Source: UBA4923 sp964606165
GTDB lineage: Bacteria > Bacillota > Clostridia > Saccharofermentanales > DTU023
Direction of reading: 5' to 3'
DNA: 64,000 bases
Assembly: GCA_964606165.1 (NCBI GenBank)
Contig: CAZSFQ010000009.1
Coordinates: forward strand, 5,947 to 69,946
The position numbers and the translations under genes are program-made. Positions 42,174 to 50,315 of this stretch are shown here, piece after piece. Under the pieces are notes generated by a model. That model was not told the origin of the DNA. It did not search any database and saw only the letters and a program-made list of their open reading frames with translations. The number at the start of each line of letters is the position of its first letter. The first letter of the stretch is position 1.

Positions 42174-42524
42174 ATGTCCAGAAATAAATTACATGTCAAG
42201 GTGGACGACCAGGTCTATGTCCTGACCGGCAAGGACGCGGGGAAAACCGGCAAGATCATCGCAGCCTATCCCGCCAAGGGGCGCGTGATCGTGGAAGGTG
42301 TCAACATCGCCACACGTCATGTCAAGCCGCGGTCCCAGACCCAGCAGGGTGGCATTATCCGCCAGGAGATGCCCATTGATGCCTCAAACGTCATGCTGGT
42401 CTGTCAAAAATGCAAGCGCCCGTCCAAGGTCGGGAGAAAATATCTGGAAAACGGCGACAAGGTCCGCTACTGCAAGTCCTGTGGCGCGACTGTCTCCGTG
42501 GTCAATAAGGGAAAGAAGGAGTAG
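42174..42524 (+). CDS. rplX: 50S ribosomal protein L24, zinc-ribbon form
   Basis: A 116-residue L24. The KOW segment VDDQVYVLTGKDAGKTGKI is followed by a C-terminal zinc-ribbon CQKCKRPSKVGRKY...CKSCG with four cysteines, as in many Clostridia. The frame opens at ATG 42156, but AAGGAGG lies between that codon and ATG 42174, so the second start is preferred. It initiates large-subunit assembly. Confidence 0.96.
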   Translation: MSRNKLHVKVDDQVYVLTGKDAGKTGKIIAAYPAKGRVIVEGVNIATRHVKPRSQTQQGGIIRQEMPIDASNVMLVCQKCKRPSKVGRKYLENGDKVRYCKSCGATVSVVNKGKKE

Positions 42525-42527
42525 CGC

Positions 42528-43067
42528 ATGAATCGATTGAGAGATAAATACAAGGATGAAGTGCGTGACACCCTGATGAAGGAGTTCGGTTATTCCTCCA
42601 TCATGCAGGTTCCCCGGCTGGAAAAAATTGTCCTGAATGTGGGAATCGGCAACATCCGCGAGAATCCCAAGGCAGTGGAGTCGGCTGTGCGCGACTTGAC
42701 AACCATAGCGGGCCAGAAGCCGGTGGTCGTCAACGCCAGAAAGTCGGTCGCCAACTTCAAGTTGAGGGAAGGCATGCCCAACGGCGTCAAGGTGACCATC
42801 CGCGGCGACCGCATGTACCATTTCCTGGACCGGCTGATCAGCATCGCCCTGCCGCGTGTCCGTGACTTTCGCGGACTGAGCACCAACTCATTTGACGGCC
42901 ACGGCAATTATTCGCTCGGGGCGCGTGAGCAGTTGATTTTCCCTGAAATCGACTATGACAGCATCGACAAGATTAACGGCCTTGATATCGCCATCGTCAC
43001 GACGGCTAAAACGGACGAAGAGGCCAAGGCCCTGCTCACTGAGCTCGGCATGCCCTTCCGGAATTAA
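42528..43067 (+). CDS. rplE: 50S ribosomal protein L5
   Basis: A full-length 179-residue L5 with YKDEVRDTLMKEFGYSSIMQVPRLEKIVLN, the conserved GQKPVVVNARKSVANFKLREG and RDFRGLSTNSFDGHGNYSLG. It binds 5S rRNA together with L18 and touches the P-site tRNA. It begins three bases after rplX. Confidence 0.98.
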   Translation: MNRLRDKYKDEVRDTLMKEFGYSSIMQVPRLEKIVLNVGIGNIRENPKAVESAVRDLTTIAGQKPVVVNARKSVANFKLREGMPNGVKVTIRGDRMYHFLDRLISIALPRVRDFRGLSTNSFDGHGNYSLGAREQLIFPEIDYDSIDKINGLDIAIVTTAKTDEEAKALLTELGMPFRN

Positions 43068-43080
43068 CGAGGAGTAGATC

Positions 43081-43266
43081 ATGGCAAAAAAATCAATGAT
43101 TATCAAAGCGCAGCGCGACCCGAAGTTTTCGACGCGTCAGAAGAACCGTTGCCAACTGTGCGGGCGTCCCCACGCCTATATCCGTAAATTCGGTGTCTGC
43201 CGTCTCTGCTTCCGTGAGCTCGCTTATAAAGGACAGATCCCTGGCGTTCGCAAGGCCAGTTGGTAA
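43081..43266 (+). CDS. rpsZ: 30S ribosomal protein S14, zinc-binding type Z
   Basis: A 61-residue S14 of the short form with a zinc ribbon (CQLCGRPHAYIRKFGVCRLC) and the end PGVRKASW. This four-cysteine form is the common one in Firmicutes and Actinobacteria. It belongs to the spc operon between rplE and rpsH. Confidence 0.98.
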   Translation: MAKKSMIIKAQRDPKFSTRQKNRCQLCGRPHAYIRKFGVCRLCFRELAYKGQIPGVRKASW

Positions 43267-43278
43267 GGAGGAGATATC

Positions 43279-43674
43279 ATGCAGGTTACGGATCCGATCG
43301 CGGATATGCTGACACGCATCCGCAACGCCGGGAGGGCCGGCAAAATGACGTGTGAGATCCCCGCTTCGAATATGAAGCGCGCCATCGCGGATATTCTTGC
43401 TGCCGAAGGTTACATCGAAAAGGTGACTTTCCGCGAAGACAACCAGCAGGGGATGCTGACCGTGACACTCAAGTATTATGGCTCCAAGCCTGTTATTACA
43501 GGTATTAAGCGTATTTCAAAGCCCGGATTGCGCGTTTACGCCGATGTCGATCATCTGCCGCGCGTCCAAAATGGACTGGGCATTGCCATCATCTCGACTT
43601 CCAAGGGTGTGATGACAGACAAATTTGCCCGCCGTACGAAAATCGGCGGTGAAGTATTGGCTTATGTCTGGTAA
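43279..43674 (+). CDS. rpsH: 30S ribosomal protein S8
   Basis: A full-length 131-residue S8: VTDPIADMLTRIRNAGRAGK and the C-terminal STSKGVMTDKFARRTKIGGEVLAYVW. It binds the central domain of 16S rRNA, and in some bacteria its binding also controls the spc operon. The ribosome binding site is AAGGAGG. Confidence 0.98.
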   Translation: MQVTDPIADMLTRIRNAGRAGKMTCEIPASNMKRAIADILAAEGYIEKVTFREDNQQGMLTVTLKYYGSKPVITGIKRISKPGLRVYADVDHLPRVQNGLGIAIISTSKGVMTDKFARRTKIGGEVLAYVW

Positions 43675-43734
43675 CCGGAGCATTTACTCTGAAAAGGATG
43701 AAAAAATCCGCAATCTTAAGAGCAGGAGGACATT

Positions 43735-44274
43735 ATGTCAAGAATAGGCAAAAAGCCAATTCCCATCCCCAAGGATATCAAGGTGGATATCGGCACGGAT
43801 GAAGTACGGGTGAGCCGTGGCGATCAGACACTGTCGGAACGGATCCATCCCGGTATCCGCGTCCGCCTTGAGGAGGATCAGATCATTGTCGAGCGCGACA
43901 ACGATCTTCGTGAATCGCGCGCCCTGCACGGCCTGACCCGCTCGCTCATCAACAATATGGTAATCGGCTTGAGCGAGGGATTTACCAAGAATCTTGAAAT
44001 CCAGGGTGTCGGTTACCGGGCACAAAAGAGCGACAACAAGCTGATCATGGACCTGGGTTACTCACACCAGGTGATATTTGAAGAACCGGAAGGCATTACC
44101 TTTGAGCTGGCCTCCCCGACCCGTATCGCGGTCAAGGGCGCGGACAAGCAGATGGTGGGTGAGATGGCCGCCAAGATCAGAGCCTCACGCCTGCCCGACC
44201 CATACAAGGGCAAGGGTGTCCGCTACGCCGGCGAGGTTCTGCGCCTCAAAGCCGGGAAAACCGGTGTGAAGTAA
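43735..44274 (+). CDS. rplF: 50S ribosomal protein L6
   Basis: A full-length 179-residue L6 of two similar domains: SRIGKKPIPIPKDIKV at the start and SRLPDPYKGKGVRYAGEVLRLKAGKTGVK at the end. It lies near the sarcin-ricin loop where the translation GTPases bind. Its ribosome binding site is AGGAGG. The gene follows a 60-base spacer after rpsH. Confidence 0.98.
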   Translation: MSRIGKKPIPIPKDIKVDIGTDEVRVSRGDQTLSERIHPGIRVRLEEDQIIVERDNDLRESRALHGLTRSLINNMVIGLSEGFTKNLEIQGVGYRAQKSDNKLIMDLGYSHQVIFEEPEGITFELASPTRIAVKGADKQMVGEMAAKIRASRLPDPYKGKGVRYAGEVLRLKAGKTGVK

Positions 44275-44286
44275 GGAGCGTGAAGG

Positions 44287-44655
44287 ATGATTAAAAAAGA
44301 ACCACGCAATAAAGTCCGCCAGCGCCGACACGCGCGCGTGAGAAAGCAGCTTGCCGGCACGGACAGCTGCCCGCGCCTTGGTGTCTTTCGTAGCGCCGGC
44401 CATATTTACGCGCAGATTATTGACGACAGTGCGCACCACACCATGGTTGCGGCCTCCTCCCTCGACGCGGAGGTGAGAAAGGCGCACCCTGTCGGAGGCA
44501 ATGTCGAAGCGGCCAAGGCCGTCGGCAAGCTTGTGGCCGAGCGCGCCATTGAGAAAGGCATCAAGACGGTCGTCTTTGACCGCGGCGGATACCTTTACCA
44601 TGGCCGTGTCGCAGCCCTGGCAGACGCGGCGCGTGAAGCCGGACTTGAGTTTTGA
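44287..44655 (+). CDS. rplR: 50S ribosomal protein L18
   Basis: A 122-residue L18: RNKVRQRRHARVRKQLAGTDSCPRLGVFRS and the 5S-binding part KTVVFDRGGYLYHGRVAALADAAREAGLEF. It brings 5S rRNA into the large subunit with L5. It ends 11 bases before the rpsE ATG, which is preceded by GAGGAG. Confidence 0.98.
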   Translation: MIKKEPRNKVRQRRHARVRKQLAGTDSCPRLGVFRSAGHIYAQIIDDSAHHTMVAASSLDAEVRKAHPVGGNVEAAKAVGKLVAERAIEKGIKTVVFDRGGYLYHGRVAALADAAREAGLEF

Positions 44656-44666
44656 GGAGTAGCAGC

Positions 44667-45188
44667 ATGAGAAGAGAACGTGATCGCGACCGAAGAGTAG
44701 ATCGAGACAACGAAAATGAATTCCAGGAGCGGGTCATCCACATCGGCCGCGTTGCCAAAACGGTTAAGGGCGGAAGAAATTTCCGTTTTACCGCCCTGGT
44801 CGTCGTCGGTGATGGCGAGGGGCGTGTCGGGAAAGGGCTCGGCAAGTCGAGTGAAATTCCCGAAGCCATCCGCAAGGGGATTGAGGAAGCCAAAAAGAAC
44901 TTGATTAAAGTCGCGACCTATAAAGATACAATACCTTATGAGGTGACCGGCCGGTTCGGTGCCGCGCGCGTCATGCTGAAGCCTGCCGCTGCCGGTACGG
45001 GAGTTATCGCGGGCGGAGCGGTCCGCGCCGTATGCGAACTTGCGGGCATCAAGGATATCCGGACCAAATCACTTGGCAGCGCCAACCCCAACAATGTGGT
45101 CAACGCGACCATTGAGGGCTTGAAATCCTTGCGCACCCTGGAGCAGGTCGCTGAAATCCGCGGGATGAACCCGCGTGAGATCCTGTGA
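44667..45188 (+). CDS. rpsE: 30S ribosomal protein S5
   Basis: A 173-residue S5. The double-stranded RNA-binding half is ERVIHIGRVAKTVKGGRNFRFTALVVVGD and the second half GTGVIAGGAVRAVCELAGIKDI. It has an Arg/Asp-rich N-terminal segment. The frame starts at TTG 44652, but that codon lies within the GAGGAG site of ATG 44667. S5 takes part in decoding accuracy and mRNA unwinding. Confidence 0.97.
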   Translation: MRRERDRDRRVDRDNENEFQERVIHIGRVAKTVKGGRNFRFTALVVVGDGEGRVGKGLGKSSEIPEAIRKGIEEAKKNLIKVATYKDTIPYEVTGRFGAARVMLKPAAAGTGVIAGGAVRAVCELAGIKDIRTKSLGSANPNNVVNATIEGLKSLRTLEQVAEIRGMNPREIL

Positions 45189-45198
45189 GGAGGGCGCC

Positions 45199-45402
45199 AT
45201 GGAGCAAGTGAGAATTACCTTGTTGCGCAGCATCAACAGCGCTCAACGAGACCAGAAGGCGACGGTCCGCGCGCTTGGTTTGAGAAAAATCGGCCAGTCC
45301 GTTATTCATCAGAACAACGACGCCATCCGCGGTATGATCCGCAAGGTCAACCATCTTGTCGTCGCGGAACCCTATGAAGGAGGAGACGATGAAGTTGAAT
45401 GA
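45199..45402 (+). CDS. rpmD: 50S ribosomal protein L30
   Basis: A 67-residue L30: VRITLLRSINSAQRDQKATVRALGLRKIGQSV and the end MIRKVNHLVVAEP plus a short acidic tail. ATG 45199 is preceded by GAGGAGG. Its end overlaps the rplO start by 14 bases. Confidence 0.97.
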   Translation: MEQVRITLLRSINSAQRDQKATVRALGLRKIGQSVIHQNNDAIRGMIRKVNHLVVAEPYEGGDDEVE

Positions 45403-45838
45403 ACTAAAACCTGTTGCCGGATCAAGCCGCAAGGCGTCGCGCGTCGGGCGCGGCCGCAGTTCGGGCGGCGGCAAAACCTCAGGCCGTGGCCACAAGGGAC
45501 AGAAAGCCCGCTCGGGCGGCGGTGTCCGTCCTCAATTCGAGGGCGGCCAGATGCCTCTTTACCGCAGGCTTCCCAAGCGCGGATTCAATAATAAACGCTT
45601 TGCCAAGCACTACATTACCATCAATGTCGGTGATCTGATGCGGATGGAAGAAGGAAGCCCGGTTACGGCGGAAACGCTGGCGGAACAGGGCCTTATCTCC
45701 CTGCCCAAGGTCAACGACGGACTTAAAGTTCTCGGAGACGGTGAATTGACGAAAAAACTCGACGTGAAGGCCAATGCTTTCACTGCCACGGCCAAAGAAA
45801 AAATCGAGGCGGCCGGGGGAACCTGTGAGGTAATCTGA
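45389..45838 (+). CDS. rplO: 50S ribosomal protein L15
   Basis: A 149-residue L15: KLNELKPVAGSSRKASRVGRG, then a glycine/arginine-rich segment and RLPKRGFNNKRFAKHY. ATG 45389 follows AAGGAGGAGACG inside rpmD, so the two are coupled. The longer frame to 45356 is not supported. It is a late-assembly protein of the large subunit. Confidence 0.97.
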   Translation: MKLNELKPVAGSSRKASRVGRGRSSGGGKTSGRGHKGQKARSGGGVRPQFEGGQMPLYRRLPKRGFNNKRFAKHYITINVGDLMRMEEGSPVTAETLAEQGLISLPKVNDGLKVLGDGELTKKLDVKANAFTATAKEKIEAAGGTCEVI

Positions 45839-45839
45839 C

Positions 45840-47132
45840 ATGGGCAGTATGTTTCAGACCTTGGCCAATGCCTGGAAGATTCCGGACCTGAAAAAGAAAA
45901 TCCTTTTCACACTTTTTGCCATCCTGATCTTCCGTCTCGGCACAGCGGTTCCGACACCCATGATTGACAGCGTCGCCTTCGCGGCGCTGGTAGATCGTTT
46001 CGGTCAGCTGGGCCAGTTCCTCGACATCATCTCGGGCGGCGCCTTCAAGTCGGTGTCCGTCCTGGCGCTGGGGATTTCCCCCTACATCAACGCGTCCATT
46101 ATCATGCAGCTTCTGACCTTCGCCATTCCCGCCCTGGAACGCATGCAAAAGGAAGGGGAGGAAGGACAGAAGAAGATTCAAAAGATCACAAGGATGGTGA
46201 CCCTGGGTCTGTCCTTTGTCATGGCTACCTCTTACGCCCTGCTGACACGCGGCGCGACCACGGCGGGAATTCCCGAGTGGCTGAGTCTGCTTGTCGTGAT
46301 ATTCAGCTTTGCAGCCGGTGCCTCCTTCATCATGTGGCTGGGCGAACAAATTGACGCCAAGGGGGTCGGCAACGGCATCTCCCTGATCATTTTTATCGGG
46401 ATCGCCAGCCGCCTGCCCGATTACGCCAGGCAGCTCTTCGTCTATTTCCAGGCCCTGACCGTAACAAGGAATATTTTCCTGGCACTGGGACTTGTAATTG
46501 CCACTGTCATTGCCTTCATCGGGATCATCGCCCTGGTTGTTTTCATTCAGAGCGCCGAGCGGCGGATCCCTGTTCAGTACACCAAACGGGTAGTCGGCCG
46601 CAAGATCTACGGAGGCCAGAGCACTTACCTGCCCATCAAGGTGAATCAGTCCGGTGTCCTGCCGGTCATTTTCGCCATGTCGGTGCTCATGGTACCCTCG
46701 ACCATCGCGTCATTTACAGGGAGTACGGGGAAAGTCGCCACCTGGCTGATGAACTTCAACACCAATCCGCTTTACTATGTGATTTATTCGGTTTTAATCA
46801 TCGCCTTCACTTTCTTCTACTCCATGATCAGCTACAATCCGGTCGATATAGCCAGCAATCTGCAAAAGAACGGCGGCTATATCCTGGGTATCCGGCCGGG
46901 CCGGCCGACGGCGGAGTTTGTCGGCAAGACAGCCCGCCGCCTCAATTGGTTCGAATCGGTTTTCCTGGTCATCCTGGTCCTGATGCCGTCCCTGCTTGGG
47001 GCGCTGACCGGAGCGCATGGAATCTGGTTTGGCGGTACGGCTGTCCTGATCCTGGTCGGCGTTGCCATGGATATCGTGACCCAGCTTGAGGCCCAGATGC
47101 TGATGCGGCACTACAAAGGATTCCTGGACTAG
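45840..47132 (+). CDS. secY: preprotein translocase subunit SecY
   Basis: A full-length 430-residue channel protein with ten membrane helices. Recognisable parts are KKILFTLFAILIFRLGTAVPTP at helix 1, GISPYINASIIMQLL, and cytoplasmic loop residues RRIPVQYTKRVVGRKIYGGQSTYLP. It forms the protein-conducting pore of the plasma membrane with SecE and SecG. It starts one base after the rplO stop, the usual place in the spc operon. Confidence 0.98.
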   Translation: MGSMFQTLANAWKIPDLKKKILFTLFAILIFRLGTAVPTPMIDSVAFAALVDRFGQLGQFLDIISGGAFKSVSVLALGISPYINASIIMQLLTFAIPALERMQKEGEEGQKKIQKITRMVTLGLSFVMATSYALLTRGATTAGIPEWLSLLVVIFSFAAGASFIMWLGEQIDAKGVGNGISLIIFIGIASRLPDYARQLFVYFQALTVTRNIFLALGLVIATVIAFIGIIALVVFIQSAERRIPVQYTKRVVGRKIYGGQSTYLPIKVNQSGVLPVIFAMSVLMVPSTIASFTGSTGKVATWLMNFNTNPLYYVIYSVLIIAFTFFYSMISYNPVDIASNLQKNGGYILGIRPGRPTAEFVGKTARRLNWFESVFLVILVLMPSLLGALTGAHGIWFGGTAVLILVGVAMDIVTQLEAQMLMRHYKGFLD

Positions 47133-47136
47133 GCCC

Positions 47137-47811
47137 ATGATGAAACGGATCGTCATGATGGGCGCGCCGGGCAGCGGCAAGGGGACCTGGTCGAAGTTTC
47201 TTTCAGACAGGTTCTCCCTGCCCCACATCTCGTCGGGTGACCTCTTTCGCCGGGAACTTGCAGAGGACAGCGCGCTTGGACGTGAGATCCGCTCCTATGT
47301 TGAGCAAGGCCAGCTGGTTCCTGACGATGTGACCACCCAGCTGATCAAGGGAGTCCTGGCAGAGGGTGAGGGCCGCGAGGGATTCATCCTGGATGGATTC
47401 CCGCGCACCATTGCCCAGGCAGAAGCCCTTGACCAAATTCTTGAAGACGGGGGTCATGAACTCGACGCTGTCATTGAAGTTGAGGTGTCGGAGCCGGTCA
47501 TCATCCAGCGCGCCCTTAGCCGCTTTGTCTGTGAAGACTGCGGACAGCCTTACAACAACACGACTATGAAACCTGTCACCGAAGATGTCTGTGACCGCTG
47601 CGGAGGCAGGATTGTGCGGCGTGGAGACGACACGGAAGAAACGCTGAAGCTCAGGCTTGAGGCCTATCGCGTGAATACCGCGCCCCTGACAGGCTACTAC
47701 AGGCAAAGGGAAAAGCTTCTGGTTTTTCCCAACGACGGACCGCCTGACTGCCAGGCGCAAAGAGACCTCCTGCTACTCCTGGAGGAACACCTTTCCTTCG
47801 GACAGGGGTAG
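47137..47811 (+). CDS. adk: adenylate kinase with zinc lid
   Basis: A 224-residue enzyme that converts ATP and AMP to two ADP. The P-loop GAPGSGKGT is at residues 9-17, FILDGFPRT at about 85-93, and the lid carries four cysteines (CEDCGQPYN...CDRCGG), the zinc-binding form common in Gram-positive bacteria. The normal alanine in the P-loop region is followed by Trp (GKGTWSKFL), where most have Gln. It begins four bases after secY; the first or second Met may be the start. Confidence 0.97.
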   Translation: MMKRIVMMGAPGSGKGTWSKFLSDRFSLPHISSGDLFRRELAEDSALGREIRSYVEQGQLVPDDVTTQLIKGVLAEGEGREGFILDGFPRTIAQAEALDQILEDGGHELDAVIEVEVSEPVIIQRALSRFVCEDCGQPYNNTTMKPVTEDVCDRCGGRIVRRGDDTEETLKLRLEAYRVNTAPLTGYYRQREKLLVFPNDGPPDCQAQRDLLLLLEEHLSFGQG

Positions 47812-47845
47812 GAAATGAAAATTTGAGACGTATTGTGAGATAGCA

Positions 47846-48655
47846 GTGATCAGACTCAAATCAAAGGAAGCCATCAGCCAGATGCGCCAGGCAGGCGCTG
47901 TGGTTGCGGCTGTCTTTGACGCGATCGCTCCCATGATGCAGGAGGGGGTCACAACGGAGGAGATCGACCGGACTGCGCACCAGGTCATCCTGGCTGCCGG
48001 TGCCGTCCCTTCCTTCCTCGGTTATGACGGCCAGGGGCCGACGCCTTTTCCCGCGGCCACCTGCATTTCAATTGACGATGAGGTGGTTCATGGTTTTCCC
48101 AGCGGGGACAGGCTGCTTCGGGACGGCATGATTGTTTCGGTCGATGTTGGTGCCTGCCTCAACGGTTATCATGGAGACGCCGCGCGTACCTACTTGATCG
48201 GCCGGGTACCGGACCGCGTGCGGGAACTGGTCCAAGTGACAGAAGAAGCCTTCTGGCTGGGTTTTGAACAAGCGGTCCCTGGAAACCGCCTGGGGGATAT
48301 CTCTGCTGCCGTCCAGGGCCATTGTGAGTCGCACGGTTTCGGAGTCATCCGCGACCTCACGGGCCATGGGATCGGGACGGAACTCCACGAGGCACCCAAC
48401 CTGCCCAACTATGGCAGCAGGGGCCGAGGCATCCGCCTCCTTGAGGGAATGACCCTGGCATTGGAACCCATGGTCACCCTGGGTTCACCCCAGGTTTACA
48501 TCGGCGGAAATGACTGGACCTTCCTGACGCATGACGGTCAGCCGGCGGCTCATTACGAGAACACCTTCGCCATCACCCGCGAGGGCCCCATGGTCCTGAC
48601 CGTGGTGTCCGGTGATACGAAGTCCCGCCGGGAACTGAACGAGAGGGCATATTGA
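47846..48655 (+). CDS. map: methionine aminopeptidase, type I
   Basis: A 269-residue enzyme that removes the initiator methionine. The metal ligands can be read in SVDVGACLNGYHGDAART (two Asp), TGHGIGTELHEAPN (His), EPM (Glu) and the final ENTF (Glu). It starts with GTG 47846 and has only a weak site (GAGATAG) upstream. It lies behind adk, as in Bacillus and Clostridia, and its stop overlaps the next start (TGATG). Confidence 0.96.
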   Translation: MIRLKSKEAISQMRQAGAVVAAVFDAIAPMMQEGVTTEEIDRTAHQVILAAGAVPSFLGYDGQGPTPFPAATCISIDDEVVHGFPSGDRLLRDGMIVSVDVGACLNGYHGDAARTYLIGRVPDRVRELVQVTEEAFWLGFEQAVPGNRLGDISAAVQGHCESHGFGVIRDLTGHGIGTELHEAPNLPNYGSRGRGIRLLEGMTLALEPMVTLGSPQVYIGGNDWTFLTHDGQPAAHYENTFAITREGPMVLTVVSGDTKSRRELNERAY

Positions 48656-48969
48656 TGGAAATACCCCTGCCCCCCCTGTTCAGCCCTGGCTCGGTCGTTG
48701 TCTCCCTCAAGGGACATGACCGCGGCAGGCTTTATCTGGTGCTCGCGCAAAAGGGTGAAACCCGCCTCCTTCTGGCTGACGGGCGCACACACGGCTATGT
48801 GGATGCCAAGCTGAAGAACACCAAGCATGTAAAAAGGCTGGGCAAAGCCGCCGAAGCAGCAGATCTCGATGAGATACTGAACGGAGAGATGTGTGAGAGT
48901 GAGTGCAACACAGCGATCAGGAAGCTGATTGCCGACTGGGCCCAGGAAAAGCAAACCGGCACCAAGTGA
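48655..48969 (+). CDS. KOW-domain RNA-binding protein (L14e-like)
   Basis: A 104-residue protein with an N-terminal KOW/SH3 segment (FSPGSVVVSLKGHDRGRLYLVLAQ) followed by HGYVDAKLKNTKHVKRLGKAA, and a helical acidic tail. Proteins like this are encoded between map and infA in many Clostridia and are named for similarity to eukaryotic/archaeal L14e. The function is not known; binding to ribosomal RNA is likely. The ATG overlaps the map stop by one base. Confidence 0.85.
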   Translation: MEIPLPPLFSPGSVVVSLKGHDRGRLYLVLAQKGETRLLLADGRTHGYVDAKLKNTKHVKRLGKAAEAADLDEILNGEMCESECNTAIRKLIADWAQEKQTGTK

Positions 48970-48993
48970 AACACAAGGCGATCGGAGGAGAAG

Positions 48994-49212
48994 ATGCCGA
49001 AAGAAGAAGCAATTGAAGTAAAAGGAGTTGTTGTGGACACCATGCCAAACGCGGTTTTCCGGGTACGCCTGGAAAACGGCTTTGAGGTGATCGCCCACAT
49101 CTCCGGCAAATTGCGTCAGAATTACATCAAGATTCTCAACGGTGACCATGTCACGGTAGAGTTGTCGCCTTACGATCTGACGCGGGGCCGTATTACCTGG
49201 AGATCAAAATAA
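48994..49212 (+). CDS. infA: translation initiation factor IF-1
   Basis: A 72-residue OB-fold factor of normal length: KEEAIEVKGVVVDTMPNAVFRVRLENG and HISGKLRQNYIKILNGDHVTVELSPYDLTRGRI. It binds the A site of the small subunit at initiation. The ribosome binding site is GGAGGAG. It is in the common position before rpmJ. Confidence 0.98.
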   Translation: MPKEEAIEVKGVVVDTMPNAVFRVRLENGFEVIAHISGKLRQNYIKILNGDHVTVELSPYDLTRGRITWRSK

Positions 49213-49217
49213 ACTTC

Positions 49218-49246
49218 TTGATTTTCAGAGCTCTACGGGTTAAAAT
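49218..49246 (+). promoter_or_regulatory. internal promoter before rpmJ
   Basis: -35 TTGATT (49218-49223), a 17-base spacer and -10 TAAAAT (49241-49246), in the 78-base gap between infA and rpmJ. It could add transcription for the alpha-operon part (rpmJ-rpsM-rpsK-rpsD-rpoA-rplQ). Confidence 0.6.
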
Positions 49247-49290
49247 AATTAGCTGTGCGTCCATGTGCGACAGCATGAAGGAGAAGAACC

Positions 49291-49404
49291 ATGAAAGTTA
49301 GACCTTCGGTCAAGCCAATCTGCGAAAAATGCCGCGTGATCAAGCGCCGCGGGCGTGTCATGGTCATCTGCAGCGATCCTAAACACAAGCAGAGACAAGG
49401 CTGA
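49291..49404 (+). CDS. rpmJ: 50S ribosomal protein L36, zinc form
   Basis: A 37-residue protein, MKVRPSVKPICEKCRVIKRR at the start, with zinc ligands Cys11, Cys14, Cys27 and His32. It belongs to the large subunit. The ribosome binding site is AAGGAG, eight bases before ATG. The gene is too short for many gene lists. The zinc-binding form fits the zinc forms of S14 and L24 here. Confidence 0.97.
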   Translation: MKVRPSVKPICEKCRVIKRRGRVMVICSDPKHKQRQG

Positions 49405-49516
49405 ATGACGGACTTATTTGGAATAAATATCGAAGATAACAAGGGACCTGGCCCCGATAACGGTGCCCGGATTCTGCTTGATATCATATGCATGCGAGCA
49501 TAAGTGGAGGTAGCGC

Positions 49517-49885
49517 ATGGCACGTATTGCCGGGGTAGATTTGCCCAATGACAAACGCATAGAGATCGGGCTGACAGCCATATTCGGGATCGGCCGGACA
49601 AGCGCCGTCAAGATCCTGGAGGCAGCTGAGGTTGATCTTGATACACGCGTCCGCGATTTAACGGATGACGAGATTACGCGCATCCGGGAGAAAATTGAAG
49701 ATCACTACACGGTCGAAGGTGACCTTCGCCGTGAGACAGCCATGAATATCAAAAGGCTGGGGGAAATCGGCTGTTATCGCGGCCGCCGTCACCGTACGGG
49801 CCTTCCTGTCCGCGGGCAGCGGACACGGACCAACGCGCGCACGCGCAAGGGCCCCAAGCGCACCATGGCTAAGAAAAAGAGATAA
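49517..49885 (+). CDS. rpsM: 30S ribosomal protein S13
   Basis: A 122-residue S13: ARIAGVDLPNDKRIEIGLTAIFGIGRTSA and the basic tail GLPVRGQRTRTNARTRKGPKRTMAKKKR. It contacts the large subunit and the P-site tRNA from the head of the small subunit. The ribosome binding site is GGAGG. A 112-base gap precedes it, holding only a doubtful 32-codon frame. Confidence 0.98.
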   Translation: MARIAGVDLPNDKRIEIGLTAIFGIGRTSAVKILEAAEVDLDTRVRDLTDDEITRIREKIEDHYTVEGDLRRETAMNIKRLGEIGCYRGRRHRTGLPVRGQRTRTNARTRKGPKRTMAKKKR

Positions 49886-49897
49886 GGGGGACGAACC

Positions 49898-50299
49898 ATG
49901 GCAACGAAAAAAGGTCGTCCGGCAGCCCGCACCAGAAGGCGGGACCGCAAAAATATTGAACGCGGAGCGGCTCATATCCACTCGTCCTTCAACAATACCA
50001 TCGTGACCATTACCGATCCCGTTGGCAATGTCATTTCCTGGTCAAGCGCCGGGGCTCAAGGCATGAAAGGATCGCGCAAGGGGACACCCTTCGCGGCCCA
50101 GCTCGCAGCCGAACAGGCAGCGCGCAAGGCGGTGGAGCACGGGATGAAAACGGTCGAAGTATTTGTCCGCGGTCCGGGATCAGGCCGGGAGTCTGCCATC
50201 CGCGCCCTTGCGACAGGCGGTCTTGAGATCATCATGATCAAGGATGTCACCCCGATTCCACACAACGGCTGCCGCCCGCCCAAGCGCCGCAGAGTCTAA
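49898..50299 (+). CDS. rpsK: 30S ribosomal protein S11
   Basis: A 133-residue S11: ERGAAHIHSSFNNTIVTITDPVGNVISWSSAG and the end GLEIIMIKDVTPIPHNGCRPPKRRRV. It lies on the platform of the small subunit beside the Shine-Dalgarno helix. It follows rpsM by 12 bases. Confidence 0.98.
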   Translation: MATKKGRPAARTRRRDRKNIERGAAHIHSSFNNTIVTITDPVGNVISWSSAGAQGMKGSRKGTPFAAQLAAEQAARKAVEHGMKTVEVFVRGPGSGRESAIRALATGGLEIIMIKDVTPIPHNGCRPPKRRRV

Positions 50300-50315
50300 G
50301 AGGAGATCAGATCAT

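Noticed and set aside
49405..49503. 32-codon frame directly after rpmJ (starts MTDLFGINIED)
   Set aside because: The ribosome binding site is weak and no similarity is known; it is probably chance, though its position is suggestive.
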